Shown one piece after another: positions 1 to 10,500 of a DNA stretch of 64,000 bases. The DNA is from Allolobophora icterica. Lineage: Eukaryota > Annelida > Clitellata > Crassiclitellata > Lumbricidae. The number at the start of each line of letters is the position of its first letter. Position 1 is the first letter of the stretch. Both the position numbers and the translations under genes were made by a program. The notes below the pieces were generated by a model that was not told the origin of the DNA, ran no database searches, and worked only from the letters and a program-made list of their open reading frames with translations. The DNA lies in assembly GCA_963556255.1 (NCBI GenBank), contig OY744609.1, positions 14,114,290-14,178,289 on the forward strand, in the 5' to 3' direction.

Positions 1-1230
1 AAAATGTGAAAGCATTCAGGTGGATAATCATGCTATCAGCATGATGAAGACAATTTCATCAGCTTATCTAGCCCAAAAAGCAGTATACCACTTCTAATTC
101 CAATGGCTTGACCTTCCACGCTGACAGAGACCTGCTCCTCTTCTTCCCATGGTAACCGACATGGCATGTTATTACTTTTCAGCCTCTCCAAGATGGTTTC
201 CATAGACACCATAGCCTGAAATCCAGTAATTAAAGTCATTAACGAAAACAACAAACTCTAACATGTATTTTACAAGTAAAAAATATATAAATAAATACAA
301 ACGAAGAGGGGCGTAAAGGTCAGTCAAGATCAGTCTTCTAGGAACGATGAGAAAGTGTAACATATACCCCGTGTATATCTGCAGGCAGGAAATTGTATTC
401 TGTTTATTTTGCAGATTGAACAATACAAGTACAATTTTAATTAAATTAATATGATTTTTGTAATTATAAAATTTCTTAACATAAATTTTTGCATACTGTT
501 GCTGCTCAGTGCGATTCTGTGCTGGAATTGGCTATCTAAAGCTCTTATTCTGGCCCCTTGGTGAAGTTTATTTGTACGTGTTACTAAATAATAGCTTCTA
601 AATATCTTTAACCTTTCCAATAAATGGATTGAATTAAGTCTCTGAAATGTTTAGCACGCCATAGCCTTATTGCAGCTAAAAATGATGGCTATCCACCACT
701 TGTAAATTTACAAAACAAAACTAATTTGCATTCCTTATGCCGCTTTGTGTGTATACTTGTTGCATCATGCATGCTTACTTCGTACCTCTGCACCCCTGGA
801 AGGAACACTCTCACCTTCTAAGTTCTTCTCCTCACTTAGTTTTGGTTCACTCTCTTCAGCAATCTCTTGTTTTATCTTCTTGCTTTATTTCCTTCCTTCT
901 CGTCTGCGTCCTACTTTCTTTTTCTCGTCTGAGTCCTACTTTCTGTTTGCTCATTAATTCATTTATTTCATTGTGTTTCACTGCCCAAGTGGTGGCAGGA
1001 TATTTACTGTCTTTGCATTCCTTGTGTCTGCTCCCTTACCTTATCTGCTTCTCTTGTCTAACCTATTTTCTTTATTTCATTAGTTCGTTTATTTCATCAT
1101 GTTTCACTTCCAAAGTGGTGACAGGATATGTTACAGCTTTGTTTCTTCGTAGCATAGTTAAGTACCCATTCGCCTCTTTAATTTCAGTTAGTTCTATGCC
1201 ATTGTACATTGCTTTATAGATAGGTGTCCC
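1..1230. other. No confident gene; short internal duplication
   Basis: I see no supported gene here. A reading frame at 737-1219 is T/C-rich and hydrophobic only because of base composition. About 55 bp at 951-1010 recur diverged at 1079-1137 (shared core CAAGTGGTGGCAGGATAT against CAAAGTGGTGACAGGATAT), a roughly 128-bp spaced direct duplication. Confidence 0.4.
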
Positions 1231-1330
1231 TAGTAGCGGAAGCAATCCTCTTTGGGTCCCCTTGTTACCAGCAACCGTGACATAAATTCTGAAACTCTTG
1301 GTTTTTGCATTTGTTTGGTGGCAATAAACA

Positions 1331-1388
<58 letters not shown>
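1231..1388 (+). repeat. Retroposon-like 3' end with (ATTG)n tail
   Basis: A unique stretch ends in GGTGGCAATAAACA and runs straight into a nearly pure ATTG tetranucleotide array (about 1331-1388). An AATAAA-like signal followed by a short-motif tail is what CR1/L2-like LINE or SINE 3' ends look like. No coding part is recognisable, so the family is not assigned. Confidence 0.45.
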
Positions 1389-1391
<3 letters not shown>

Positions 1392-1930
1392 ATTACATAC
1401 GCTAAAATAGTCGTATCTAAAATAAAAACAAGAACTTCATGTCGCTAACATGCCACAGCATGTGATTCGTGTGCAGGAGGGATCCGCAGCCATTGTTACG
1501 ATAGTAGGCCTATCGGTCCGACACGGGAAGCATGCATGATGAAAAAATTCATTGTAATACCGGTACATACCTTTCAACTTATCGACAGCCTTGTTCTTCT
1601 TGACAACAAAACATTGACCAAGTTTCCGCAATTCATACTAATATATACTGGTATTTTATGGGTTAATTTTAAAATAGTATGCATTAAAAATATTTACCGG
1701 AATCCTATCTTACTTTCGAGCAACTCTGCCAGAAAGCTGATTCTAACCTTTTCTCAGCCATCATAACCAACCCAACACATGTAGGCTACTGCATCAGTTA
1801 TTACCTACTGAGAAAACTGCCGTATACTCACTGCGCCCCAGGGCACACAATAGAATTATACCTAATGGTGACTCTTTAGCTCGTAAAACCTTTGTCATTC
1901 GAATGTTATATGATTAAATTAATTTTATGA
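1389..1930. other. No recognised feature
   Basis: AT-rich DNA with only short frames on both strands. One TAGGCCTA palindrome lies near 1506. I see nothing else. Confidence 0.4.
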
Positions 1931-1979
1931 ACTATGTACACCAAAATGCGGTTAGCAGTTGATTTTTGAATAAAGGATA

Positions 1980-2029
<50 letters not shown>
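1931..2029 (+). repeat. Retroposon 3' end with (ACTT)n tail, copy 1
   Basis: About 50 bp including ATGTACACCAAAATGCGGTTA and AATAAAGGATAT lead into a pure ACTT array (1981-2029). The same 3' end with the same tail recurs at 36840-36906 in this orientation and at 41516-41585 in reverse. Three copies sharing body and tail phase show a retroposed family rather than chance microsatellites. Confidence 0.65.
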
Positions 2030-2263
2030 ATATCTGAATTCCACCGCGCAGTTTTACATATAACAAAGAGTTCAGCGTTAACTTGGATAGGCGTGGGTCA
2101 CGTGCCTAGTAAATCTGCTCAGTAATGTTTATTAATTTAGCGGTTAATCGTTTTATTTGGTTAAATTTCATAATACGTTATTATTATAGTAATATAATTT
2201 ATTTTATCCCAGATCGGAATAATAGGGAACATAAAATGAAATTCTATTTTATTGCTTCTCTCA

Positions 2264-2400
2264 ACGACGAGAACTAAGTGCCTGAACTTTTCAGGTTATA
2301 CGTCCCACACCTGAAATGTTCAGGCAATATACCTAGTTCAGGTGAGAAAATATCACCTGAACTGTTGCGGATTTTCCACCTGAACCTTTCCAAGGTATGA
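2264..2400. repeat. Cluster of CCTGAAC / GTTCAGG inverted motifs
   Basis: CCTGAA and its complement occur about seven times in 130 bp. They include a perfect 10-bp stem, GTTCAGGTGA against TCACCTGAAC, around a 7-nt loop (about 2336-2362). It may be a MITE remnant with several palindromes; no target duplication was found. Confidence 0.4.
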
Positions 2401-2479
2401 TGCATGTTTTGACTATAGGCCTAGAGCATTCAAACAACAAAACAAAAACAAATCCGTTTACTAGAACAACCCAGTAATT

Positions 2480-3390
2480 ACAATTACGTTGTCAAGGCTA
2501 AGTAAGGTGGGAGTATATTCCTGGTGTGCAGTTCTGCAGTCACTTAATATAGTATTTGAAATGTCAGACTATGACATCAGGAGGGAAGAACTCTATGGGA
2601 GATTACATACGAAAGTGAGAGACTGCATGAAAGAGGTTAAATGGCGGGGGTCAAGATAATGTTATAGTTTTATTAGAGCTGCTATCATTGATTCAGAGTG
2701 TGGGACTAAGCTCACCTCTTACATTTCCAATTCTTTTGAAAATCCTGTAGGGTCATGTTTAATACTAGGATTGCATATGAGGCAGACCAGAAGAATTGTG
2801 ACAAGTTTGGAATACTGTTTCAGAGGTGACATAGAAGGGCAGCTTGTACAAATCTGTACGTCACTGAAACTTGCCAAGGGAGGAGTAAATCAGTTGCAAA
2901 ACACTGAATAAGGTGACTAGGGAATCGGAAGCAAAGTTGGCTTGGGCCCATGGTCATGTCGCGCTTAACAAGGCGTGCAAGAAGTCTATTAAGGCGGATA
3001 AAAAAAACAGCGACCCGAAAAGCAAGTTTAGTCGGCTGATGAAATTTAGCCCAAAATATGACCAAACATCGCGCATAGGCCTCTCATAGGGACCAGCAAA
3101 AAGATCGGCGGCCTTTGGCCATGGAGCTTGTCGCGAGTTCGTTTAGAAAATGCTACACAAGCGAATAACTCGATTTCTAATTAATTTTCAGTTATATTTA
3201 CAAGACAAATATTTACAAGAAGATAAACTATTTACAAGCACGGTTCCTTAAATTAGTGTATTCAATGTCCATAATGAAAATAGAGTCCACATAAAAGAAA
3301 CCAATATCAAAGCCAACTCTCATGAACAAAGTTACTAGTCACACGGACTGTAGAAGACCAAGTCCAATCTATCTCGTACTTCAACATTTA
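2480..3390. repeat. Paralogous segment A (copy at 12290-13095)
   Basis: This segment aligns over most of its length, in the same orientation, with 12290-13095. Shared blocks include CACTGAAACTTGCCAAGG, AAGCGGATAAAAAA-like text and CTTGTCGCGAGTTCG. Translations of both copies share words such as SIKADKK and HG(A/T)CREF in the plus frames, but stops and frameshifts break both. The source could be a dead gene or an unknown element. It sits upstream of the broken glycosyltransferase copy, as segment A' sits upstream of the intact gene. Confidence 0.6.
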
Positions 3391-3990
3391 CTCGTAATCG
3401 GAGCATCTGATTTCAGGCGAGCGATCGATCGCTCTCCTTGGTCGCTCGCCTAGCAAAGGTGCCGGCGAGCGATTTACCGCTCACCTAGCCGCAGGCTTCT
3501 CACCGTCGTTGACAGTCGGTCGTCGCTCGTTGAGTTTGAGTTAGACTCCAAGAATAGATGAACCTGGAGCCAGACCATTATTTTATTTAACTAATTGAGA
3601 TTACTTCAATTTACTTATGCCTACTTAGATTTTTGGGTCATATTCGGCTTTGAGGCTAAGAAGAGAGAAACGTAGATACGCTTCATTGGATGATTTAAAT
3701 CTTAACTGCTTACCTGAAGAAAGCCGTGTACAAAAGACTTCGGATGTGGTGAGGATGACGTGAAGTCGTTGAACTCAAACCAGTTATGCAAAGGACGGCA
3801 AGGTAGATGGTCGCATCTACTAGTTATTTCGTCGCTAACTCGTGATTCGTTTTGGTAACGAACGGTAGTTTGGGGGAGGTTGATCGGTGTCACCTCTACG
3901 ATAAGATAGTGAAGTGAAGAGGCGGAACTTTGGCGAAATCTCAGCGAGTAGTTGAACTTTGACATTCGTACTGCATCACAGTCGGATTAG
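3391..3990. other. No gene; GC-rich palindromic patch
   Basis: No supported gene. Around 3413-3480 the motif GGCGAGCGA and its complement TCGCTCGCC alternate and can form several stems. A reverse-strand frame at 3702-3965 resembles nothing I know. Confidence 0.35.
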
Positions 3991-4165
3991 TGGTTGTAAG
4001 TAAGTAAGTAAGTATGGACTTTAATGCTCCGCCTGCAACCGCACTGCAGCTAACAAACGGGTTAATACAAGTGTAAGAAACTGAACATATCAAGTACAGG
4101 CATAAGCATCCTAAATAAATAGGAAAAGAAAAAAATTAATTTAAATTCAATTAATGTTCAAATTC
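3991..4165 (-). repeat. Retroposon 3' end with GTAA (TTAC) tail, minus strand
   Basis: A short GTAA run (3996-4015) is followed by text that matches 32930-33000 (CTTTAAT..GC.CCGCCTGCAA.CGCACTG, then GAACATA). There the microsatellite neighbour is ATA instead of GTAA. This suggests two copies of a retroposon family, read on the minus strand, with different short-motif tails. Confidence 0.4.
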
Positions 4166-4370
4166 CTAAGTAGAGCATTCTAATGATAAAATGTTTTCTA
4201 GACAGTGTATCAGCCCTAGGGACCTCACGGTTATGCGGACGGAGGCGGAGCGAATAGGTGCTGGTCTTGCCAGGGGGTGGAGGCTATAGAATATGACTAG
4301 GATTGTTAGGGACAGCCAAAAAGAGAGTGGAGTCAGCTTGGAGTTTACGGCTATGAGTACGATTACATGG

Positions 4371-4424
4371 GTTACAAAGGTATCTGATCATCCGTGTTAA
4401 GAACCTTATAATTATATATACGAA
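4371..4424 (+). repeat. Direct repeat, left copy (right copy 5444-5499)
   Basis: GGTATCTGATCATCCGT and CTTATAATTATATATA here correspond to GGTATCTGAACATCCGT and CTTATAGTTATATATA at 5444-5499. The copies flank the interval holding the MITE and the Helentron-like element. Confidence 0.55.
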
Positions 4425-4451
4425 AATGTTAAGTTTATTGCAGCAGATGTG

Positions 4452-4619
4452 CAGTGTTTAATCTAGACGTCTTTGGGGGGGGGGGGAAATTCCCCCCCCC
4501 CCAGGATTGAAGTTCCCCCCCAGAGCTCAGCAATATTGTAAGGTAGAGACCTTTTTGGGGGGAATTACCCCCCCAGAAACCTTGTTTCCCCCAGAACAGA
4601 GGAACTAGATTAAACACTG
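4452..4619. mobile_element. MITE with 16-bp TIRs and 9-bp target duplication
   Basis: The 168-bp element begins CAGTGTTTAATCTAGA and ends CTAGATTAAACACTG. Its core is runs of G and C that can pair with each other. It is flanked by exact 9-bp direct repeats GCAGATGTG (4443-4451 and 4620-4628). A paralogous empty site at about 30290-30310 has GCAGATGTG only once and continues with matching sequence on both sides, so the boundaries are certain. The CAGTG ends look hAT-like, but a 9-bp duplication fits Mutator-like elements better. There is no coding capacity. Confidence 0.88.
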
Positions 4620-4700
4620 GCAGATGTGGCCTGAACGTTTACATTATTAAAGCTCACGGCCGAAGGGCATAGCTCTATATATAGGCTATATTTTATACAG

Positions 4701-5420
4701 TCTATCTATATAAATAAAGAAGAAACTCTGTCTGTCTGTCTGTCACAGATCTTAGACCGCGATGCATTTCTACACCTTTCCACCTTTTCACTCCAAACCT
4801 ACACTGCTGTCTCGGGGTGGGCATTACACACCCAGTGTGAGGCTTGGCGTCCCCCGTTTTCACCGCTTCCATGCATGGTGTCCAGGCGCAAAAACTGTCC
4901 GAAATGCCCCCAAAAATTCAACTCAACCTATTTTCATTCTCACTCGCCAGATGGCGCCGCGGTTTAAGCAGCGTTATTTTTCTGATTTCACAGTTCTGTT
5001 GCTTATTCGCTAGAGGGATTGAAATTTATATCTACATGCTTTTCATATTTTCGAAAACAGCCCTAACCTTATTTTGCAGAATATAACACGTTCAGAATAT
5101 AACACGTTTTGGTGGTGGTGGTGGTGGTGGTGGTGGTGGTGGTGGAGGTGGTGGTGGTGGTGGCTGTGGTGGTGGCTGTGGTGGTGGCTGTGGTGGTGGT
5201 GGTGGTGGTGGTGGTGGTGGTGGTGGTGGTGGTGGTGGTGGTGGTGGTGGTGGTGGTGGTGGTGGTGGTGGTGGTGGTGGTGGTGGTGGTGGTGGTGGTG
5301 GTGGTGGTGGTGGTGGTGGTGGTGGTGGTGGTGGTGGTGGTGGTGGTGGTGGTGGTGGTGGTGGTGGTGGTGTGGATTGAAGCTTATAACCCCGGCCAAC
5401 GCTGGGTAAACCAGCTAGTA
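4701..5420 (+). mobile_element. Non-autonomous Helentron/Helitron-like element with GGT core
   Basis: The left end (TCTATCTATATAAATAAAG, then repeated CTGT and CACAGATCTTAGACCG) and the right end (CCCCGGCCAACGCTGGGT, then CCAGCTAGTA) match my recollection of invertebrate Helentron-derived elements, which often carry a central microsatellite. The 3' part can form the expected short GC hairpin. No Rep/helicase is encoded. The interior carries a 260-bp GGT array. The exact ends and the absence of a target duplication were not verified against other copies. Confidence 0.55.
5111..5371 (+). repeat. (GGT)n microsatellite
   Basis: About 260 bp of GGT with a few GGA and GGCTGT interruptions near its left end. 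Long homopeptide frames (Val, Trp, His) arise here only from the repeat. Confidence 0.98.
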
Positions 5421-5443
5421 TAAAATATATAGCTATTAAAATT

Positions 5444-5499
5444 GTTACAGAGGTATCTGAACATCCGTTTAAATAACCTTATAGTTATATATATATCAT
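5444..5499 (+). repeat. Direct repeat, right copy (left copy 4371-4424)
   Basis: Diverged second copy of the 4371-4424 segment, about 1.07 kb downstream. It lies just beyond the right end of the Helentron-like element. Confidence 0.55.
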
Positions 5500-5829
5500 G
5501 CAGTCCGATCTGTCTCCCTTTATAGCCAACCATCTTACACATCAGATGGACAGTTTAATACAGATGTAAACATGAAGTCTTATTATTTTATCAGATTAGA
5601 ACCGAGCATATTATGGCTAATCGTAATATCTGTTGCTATCAACTCACCTCGTCACTAACCCAGTCACCTGTCTTGTAGTTCTTTTGTGCCACTCAGTAGA
5701 GGCTAAAAAACTTAGAAGCTTATAACTTGTGAACAATAATATGGTTCTGAGTTAATTAAGCTTGTAATGAAACGGTTGTAGGGGACCTACCTTGCACTCT
5801 AACATCCGGTACGTATACCCAAAACACTT
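5500..5829. other. No recognised feature
   Basis: AT-rich intergenic sequence. I see no gene, array or inverted end. Confidence 0.4.
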
Positions 5830-6630
5830 GCATTATAAAGTGACCTAAGATGAAGTGTTTCTGAAAGTTGTCCCGTCCCACAAATCTAAATAGGCCCTAA
5901 TTGTGTCGTTGATGATGGAAGGCTCGATCGTGACCACGCCTAGTACTCCTCCTGAATAATAGCACCCGCCGCTTGATGGAATTCCGTGCCACCGATGTCC
6001 GAGAACCTGAGCGGTTCTCTGAAAGAAGAGATTCGTGTGTGGACGATTGCAAACACTTTCGACGACAAACTTCTTTATACGTTAGCGACGAGCTGCATTG
6101 GTTTTCCAGTCACTTTTAATACTCGCTCGTCGTTAAAGTGTTAGAGAAACTGTCATTCCACTCGGCTAGCAATTGTAGTCATTAGGCACCCTTTTAGTCA
6201 CTAGTTTTCTTAATTGGTAAAAGCCGTTGACTTCTTAAAGCGTTCAAGCTCAATGTTGAATAGTTGAGTAAGTGTCCACACGCTAGAAGGATAAGAGCAA
6301 AAAATGGCCGGGTTATTTAAAAGTTGCAATCCCCTTAAATTCACACATTGGCGTGAAACTGTTTCAGGGACACGTCGAAAATATTGATCAAAGGGAGAAC
6401 TGTGAAGAACACTGAAAATAATAGAATAGGCAGATGATTCCGCGTTTCGTGCCCAAACTTCGGACTTATTTTATATTTGGCAAATTCGCTTCCAGTTACT
6501 GCACATGTTTGCGGAACTGAAATTGAAAACAAATAAATTGCTGTAATTTCATGAACGAACGATTCAATATTGAGACTATAAATTCCTCGAGGCAACATAT
6601 AAGTTGTCTGACAAATCCACCATCATGAAC
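5830..6630 (-). pseudogene. Truncated GT61 glycosyltransferase pseudogene
   Basis: This is a diverged copy of the intact glycosyltransferase at 16388-18043, in the same orientation. About 5830-6070 matches the gene's 3' end (C-terminal codons and downstream DNA). About 6136-6630 matches its 5' coding part, start-codon region and upstream DNA (for example GAACTGAAAT then AAAACAAAT). Roughly 1.03 kb of the middle (gene 16.62-17.65 kb), including the active-site motif region, is missing. A 60-70 nt filler with inverted arms sits at the junction. Frameshifts elsewhere confirm a dead copy. Because homology covers non-coding flanks, the duplication was at DNA level, not by retroposition. Confidence 0.88.
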
Positions 6631-6646
6631 ACGTGGCCATTAATAA

Positions 6647-6669
6647 ATATATATATATATATATATATT
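6647..6669. repeat. (AT)n run
   Basis: Short pure AT dinucleotide array. Confidence 0.9.
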
Positions 6670-6937
6670 ATATTTTATAACACCCAGTATATATTTAAGC
6701 ATATCAGGCTGAGTCAGACCTGTTAATGGTGCGCTTAGAGGCATTCCTATTGTTGATGGACTCCGTGGTTATTTGCAGTTCGACAATACACTCAATGTTG
6801 ATTTCACACGACGTGCATTATCTATAGGCCTATTAGTGGGGGGCCGTGCTTGAGCATTTTGCTCTAGTCATTTCAAGTTGATGTGAAAGTTTCATTTTCA
6901 GTACCAATTTGAAGGTAAGGGTTTATAGAACAATTTT

Positions 6938-7418
6938 GGTCCGAGGGGAAAGCACTCAGATAAAAAATGAGACTTCTGGAAGCGTGGGGGTTCGAAACCC
7001 CCAACTAGGCCTATGCGAAATATGTAAACTGTTATAACTTTTGATCGGATGGTCCGATCTGAACACATTTGGTATGTATGGATTCAGTATCAGGAGCTGG
7101 TCCGAGGGGAAAGCACTCAGATAAAAAAAATGAGACTTCTGGAAGCGTGGGGTTCGAAATCCCAAACTAGGCCTATGCGAAATATGTAAACTGTTATAAC
7201 TTTTGATCGGATGGTCCGATCTGAACACATTTGGTATGTATGGATTCAGTATCAGGAGCTGATCCGAGGGGAAAGCACTCAGATAAAAAAAATCAGACTT
7301 CTGGAAGCGTGGGGGTTCGAAACCCCCCACTAGGCCTATGCGAAATATGTAAACTGTTATAACTTTTGATCGGATGGTCCGATCTGAACATATTTGGTAT
7401 GTATGGATTCAGTATCAT
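6938..7418 (+). repeat. Three 161-bp tandem units inside the left transposon end
   Basis: Units begin GGTCCGAGGGGAAAGCACTC at 6938 and 7099, and GATCCGAGG at 7261, and stay nearly identical through GTATGGATTCAGTATCA. Each holds a GGGGGTTCGAAACCCCC-like hairpin that resembles a tRNA T-arm/B-box. An open frame on the minus strand (6956-7330) encodes the same repeated peptide and is a by-product of the repeat. The start of each unit also matches the transposon's inverted end. Confidence 0.9.
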
Positions 7419-7569
7419 GAACGGTCAATTATATTAACATGCATATTGCTCATAAAAGCAGTGATGTTGCCGGTATTGGTGCATATCCACAAAATAGAGA
7501 AAGGTTCATAAGAAAGTTGCTAATAAACCGGGTATAACAAATCGAACGTACATACGGTAAGCATTGCAT

Positions 7570-9235
7570 ATTGTTCTTATCCAGCTACTTCGCTCATGTG
7601 CGCTTGCACAGACGTTTGCACTTCAATTTTGCCTTCATGCACTTGCACAGAGAGCAGGTACTTGCGCAAGTGCACTTCAAATCTAGGTGGAATACATCCC
7701 TGGCGAGGGGCACATCCTTTTTCATCAGGGAACTTATCTTCGGATGTCTTTTCCGACAGGAATGAGAACAGTTCCTTCTTGTTATCAACGTTAGCCAGGA
7801 ACTTCTGCCAATTTCCTGGGACTTCGACAGTAGCAGATACGCGTTGTCGGGTGCCTGTTCCTAGTTTTCCCATTGTCTCTCCTTTTATTGTCAGTGCACG
7901 ATTCTGGTCCCAGACGATGTCTACTCTTGACGATTGTTTCAATTCGTGGCAAACTCATGGGCAGAAAAACTTGTAAAAATATGAATCAAAGGTCGTGCCT
8001 TGGATATTTGTACCAGGAACTGAATGTATCAGTACTCCACCGTCAATAACAACGAAGTCGAAAAAATCTGGCGCAACTAGCTGCTCATCGACAGAAATGG
8101 CGCTACTCGTACTGGCTTCCATGATATATACCAACAAATCAGACTGTACAGAAGTTGAGGGACCCTGCGGATGACAACGCAGGTGGGTATGGAGAAGATT
8201 CGTGACGAACAAATTCCTCCAAATTCCCCCCTCGGCTGTCTAGTACAACAAAAGCTTGCCCATAAAGCCCTGAATGATCTTTGTAATGTTGCATTTTCAG
8301 CTTCATTGCTGTCTTCCTCTGCGTTTTCTTATGGAACAACAGTAAGTTGTTTCTCTTGATGGGTGCTGTCAGAAGTGTTTCACTTGAGTCAGGCACACTC
8401 TTCCTGAAGTTGTTGTACTGGTTTTGTCCCAATGACTCGACTTCGTGGACAGATTGGGCAGCAGCCGCAGACTCACGTACCTGGTTTTCTAACGTTACCA
8501 GGTCTTCACTGTCCTCCTCAAAAGGATTCCCCTTGCTCATCAACACCTCCGTCAGGTCTTTGACATTGCCCTGAAATTGTTGCTGAGATGCATATACTTC
8601 CTCATGATGAGGGAGTTCTTCATCATCAATGTTGTGTTCACCACTAAACTGTCTAACGATACGGCAGATTTCCAGGTCAGTCACGATCCAGCGTTCTAGC
8701 ATGGAAGAGTTCACTGTGAGACTGATCATGCCAACAACTCCTTCCATTCGTTTGTTGGCTTACTTCGAGTTATCATCCAGTGTCCCTTGTCAAACTCTAC
8801 CTCGATACTGTATGGGAAACTTCCAGGTCTGGGATACGGATTGGCATCCACCTGGCGCAACTCTGGTGATCGAGAACAAAGAAAAGAGGTACAAGCTTCC
8901 GCAGGATAGTGATCATGAGTTCAAACTTTCGTTCTCGTAGTGCCCGGATGAACATGAATATGATATGTTGGTACTTGTGCACGAGTAACCAGAACTTGAA
9001 CGTTGGATCCTGTTGAGAAGCCACCACGACCAATTCCTCAAAGTTCATCTCAATTACGCAGACTTTTCTGCCCCGAAGATGTCAGGGAAGGTCCACTGCA
9101 TTTTTTGGAGAGGTCATTGAGTGGTTGGTCCACTACCAACACAGGAAAATGGTTTTGATGAGGTGCTCAGTTGTCTTTTTTACTAGTTCCATTCCATGTT
9201 GAATCATTTCTGGAGTGGCTGATTTCTAATGGAGG
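7570..9235 (-). pseudogene. Decayed gene of an uncharacterised dispersed family
   Basis: In minus-strand order, four broken frames form one protein. About 9235-9060 carries MIQHGMELVKKTTEHLI and VLVVDQPL; 9048-8797 carries KYQHIIFMFIRALRE and LVPLFFVLDH; 8747-8139 carries ERWIVTDLEI and GNPFEEDSEDL; 8212-7577 carries VDIVWDQNRALTIKGET, PGNWQKFL and ELFSFLSEK. From memory, similar proteins of unknown function are multicopy in many marine invertebrate genomes. Frameshifts and stops separate the parts, and a segment seems to be missing between the first two. It is the only coding material inside the 6836-10613 transposon, so it may be its cargo or an unrecognised transposition protein. Confidence 0.65.
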
Positions 9236-9529
9236 GCTTCATTGTATTTTCCGGTTATCCAGCAGCATCTGATGGATGTGGGCGTCCACACGAATTTTTA
9301 GAGGGGATTTTTATGGGGGCACAATTTTTTAGAAAAATTATCAAGGACTTTACCTAAATAATTAAGTGTATTTTCGCATTGAAAAGTCATTAAGGGACTG
9401 TTGTAATAATCAATAATCATAATAATCAAAAGATTTTATTTATCAAAATATTTGCAAAATTAAGGAGGTAAATGTCCCCCTTAACCCCCTACGAACGCCA
9501 ATGCTGATGGAGCAGCATGGAATGAATAC

Positions 9530-10500
9530 AATACCATAGGGAGAAAATTAACTGAGATATTTTTTATGGGTTTCAGTCATGAGGCGTAATGTTAAAAAAC
9601 AGAAATTGGCAGCAATCTTGGAATTTTTGGCATACGAGAATATTCAAAACACCAATATTTTGACTTCATGTGATTCTTCATTCAGTATTAGCTCTATAAA
9701 ATTGCAATAAAAGTTTTAATACAAATGAGCTTTTTAAAAACCAAAGTGTATGCCTATTTCACGATTTTCGATGGCGGCCATTTTGAAAATTAGGCCAAAA
9801 CACCCATTTCTCATCTAAGTTCTTGGAATTTCAAGCTCATCTTTTTCACAGTCCAACAATACCATAGGGAGAAACTAACAGAGATATTTATTTGAGGGAT
9901 TTCAATAGCCACTTCAGTTTCGAGGCGTAATGCTAAAAAAAGAAATTGGCAGCCATCTTGGAATTTTTGGCATACCAGAATATTCGAAACATCAATATTT
10001 TGACTTCATATGATTCCTTATTCAGTATTAGCTTTATAAAATTGCAATAAAAGTTTTAATACAAATGAGATTTTTAAAAAAAACAAATGTGTGCCTATTT
10101 CATCAGTTTCGATGGCGGCCATTTTGAAATCTTAGGCCAAAACACCCATTTCTCATCTAAGTTCTTGGAATTTCAAGCTCATCTTTTTCACAGTCCAACA
10201 ATACCATAGGGAGAAAACTAACAGAGATATTTATTTGAGGGATTTCAATAGCCACTTCAGTTTCGAGGCGTAATGCTAAGAAAAAGAAATTGGCAGCCAT
10301 CTTGGAATTTTTGGCATACCAGAATATTCGAAACATCAATATTTTGACTTCATGTGATTCCTTATTCAGTATTAGCTTTATAAAATTGCAATAACAGTTT
10401 TAATACGCATGAACTTTTACAAAAAAACAAAGTATATGCCTATTTCACGATTTCCGATGGCGGCCATTTTGAAAATTGTTCCAAAGTACCAATTTCTCAT
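9530..10500 (+). repeat. Three 328-342-bp tandem units inside the right transposon end
   Basis: Units start AATACCATAGGGAGAAA at 9530, 9858 and 10200. They share GAAATTGGCAGC.ATCTTGG, TTCAGTATTAGCT and GATGGCGGCCATTTTGAAA. Units 2 and 3 are closest to each other; unit 1 lacks a short block, which explains the shorter first period. The third unit runs into the right inverted end. Confidence 0.92.

Noticed and set aside
737..1219. 160-codon hydrophobic frame on the plus strand
   Set aside because: T/C-rich composition gives Leu/Ser/Phe codons; it crosses a diverged DNA duplication and has no recognisable domain.
5043..5423. Long poly-His, poly-Trp and poly-Val reading frames
   Set aside because: They are translations of the GGT microsatellite in different frames.
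6956..7330. 124-codon minus-strand repeat protein
   Set aside because: The peptide repeat simply follows the 161-bp DNA repeat and does not extend beyond it.
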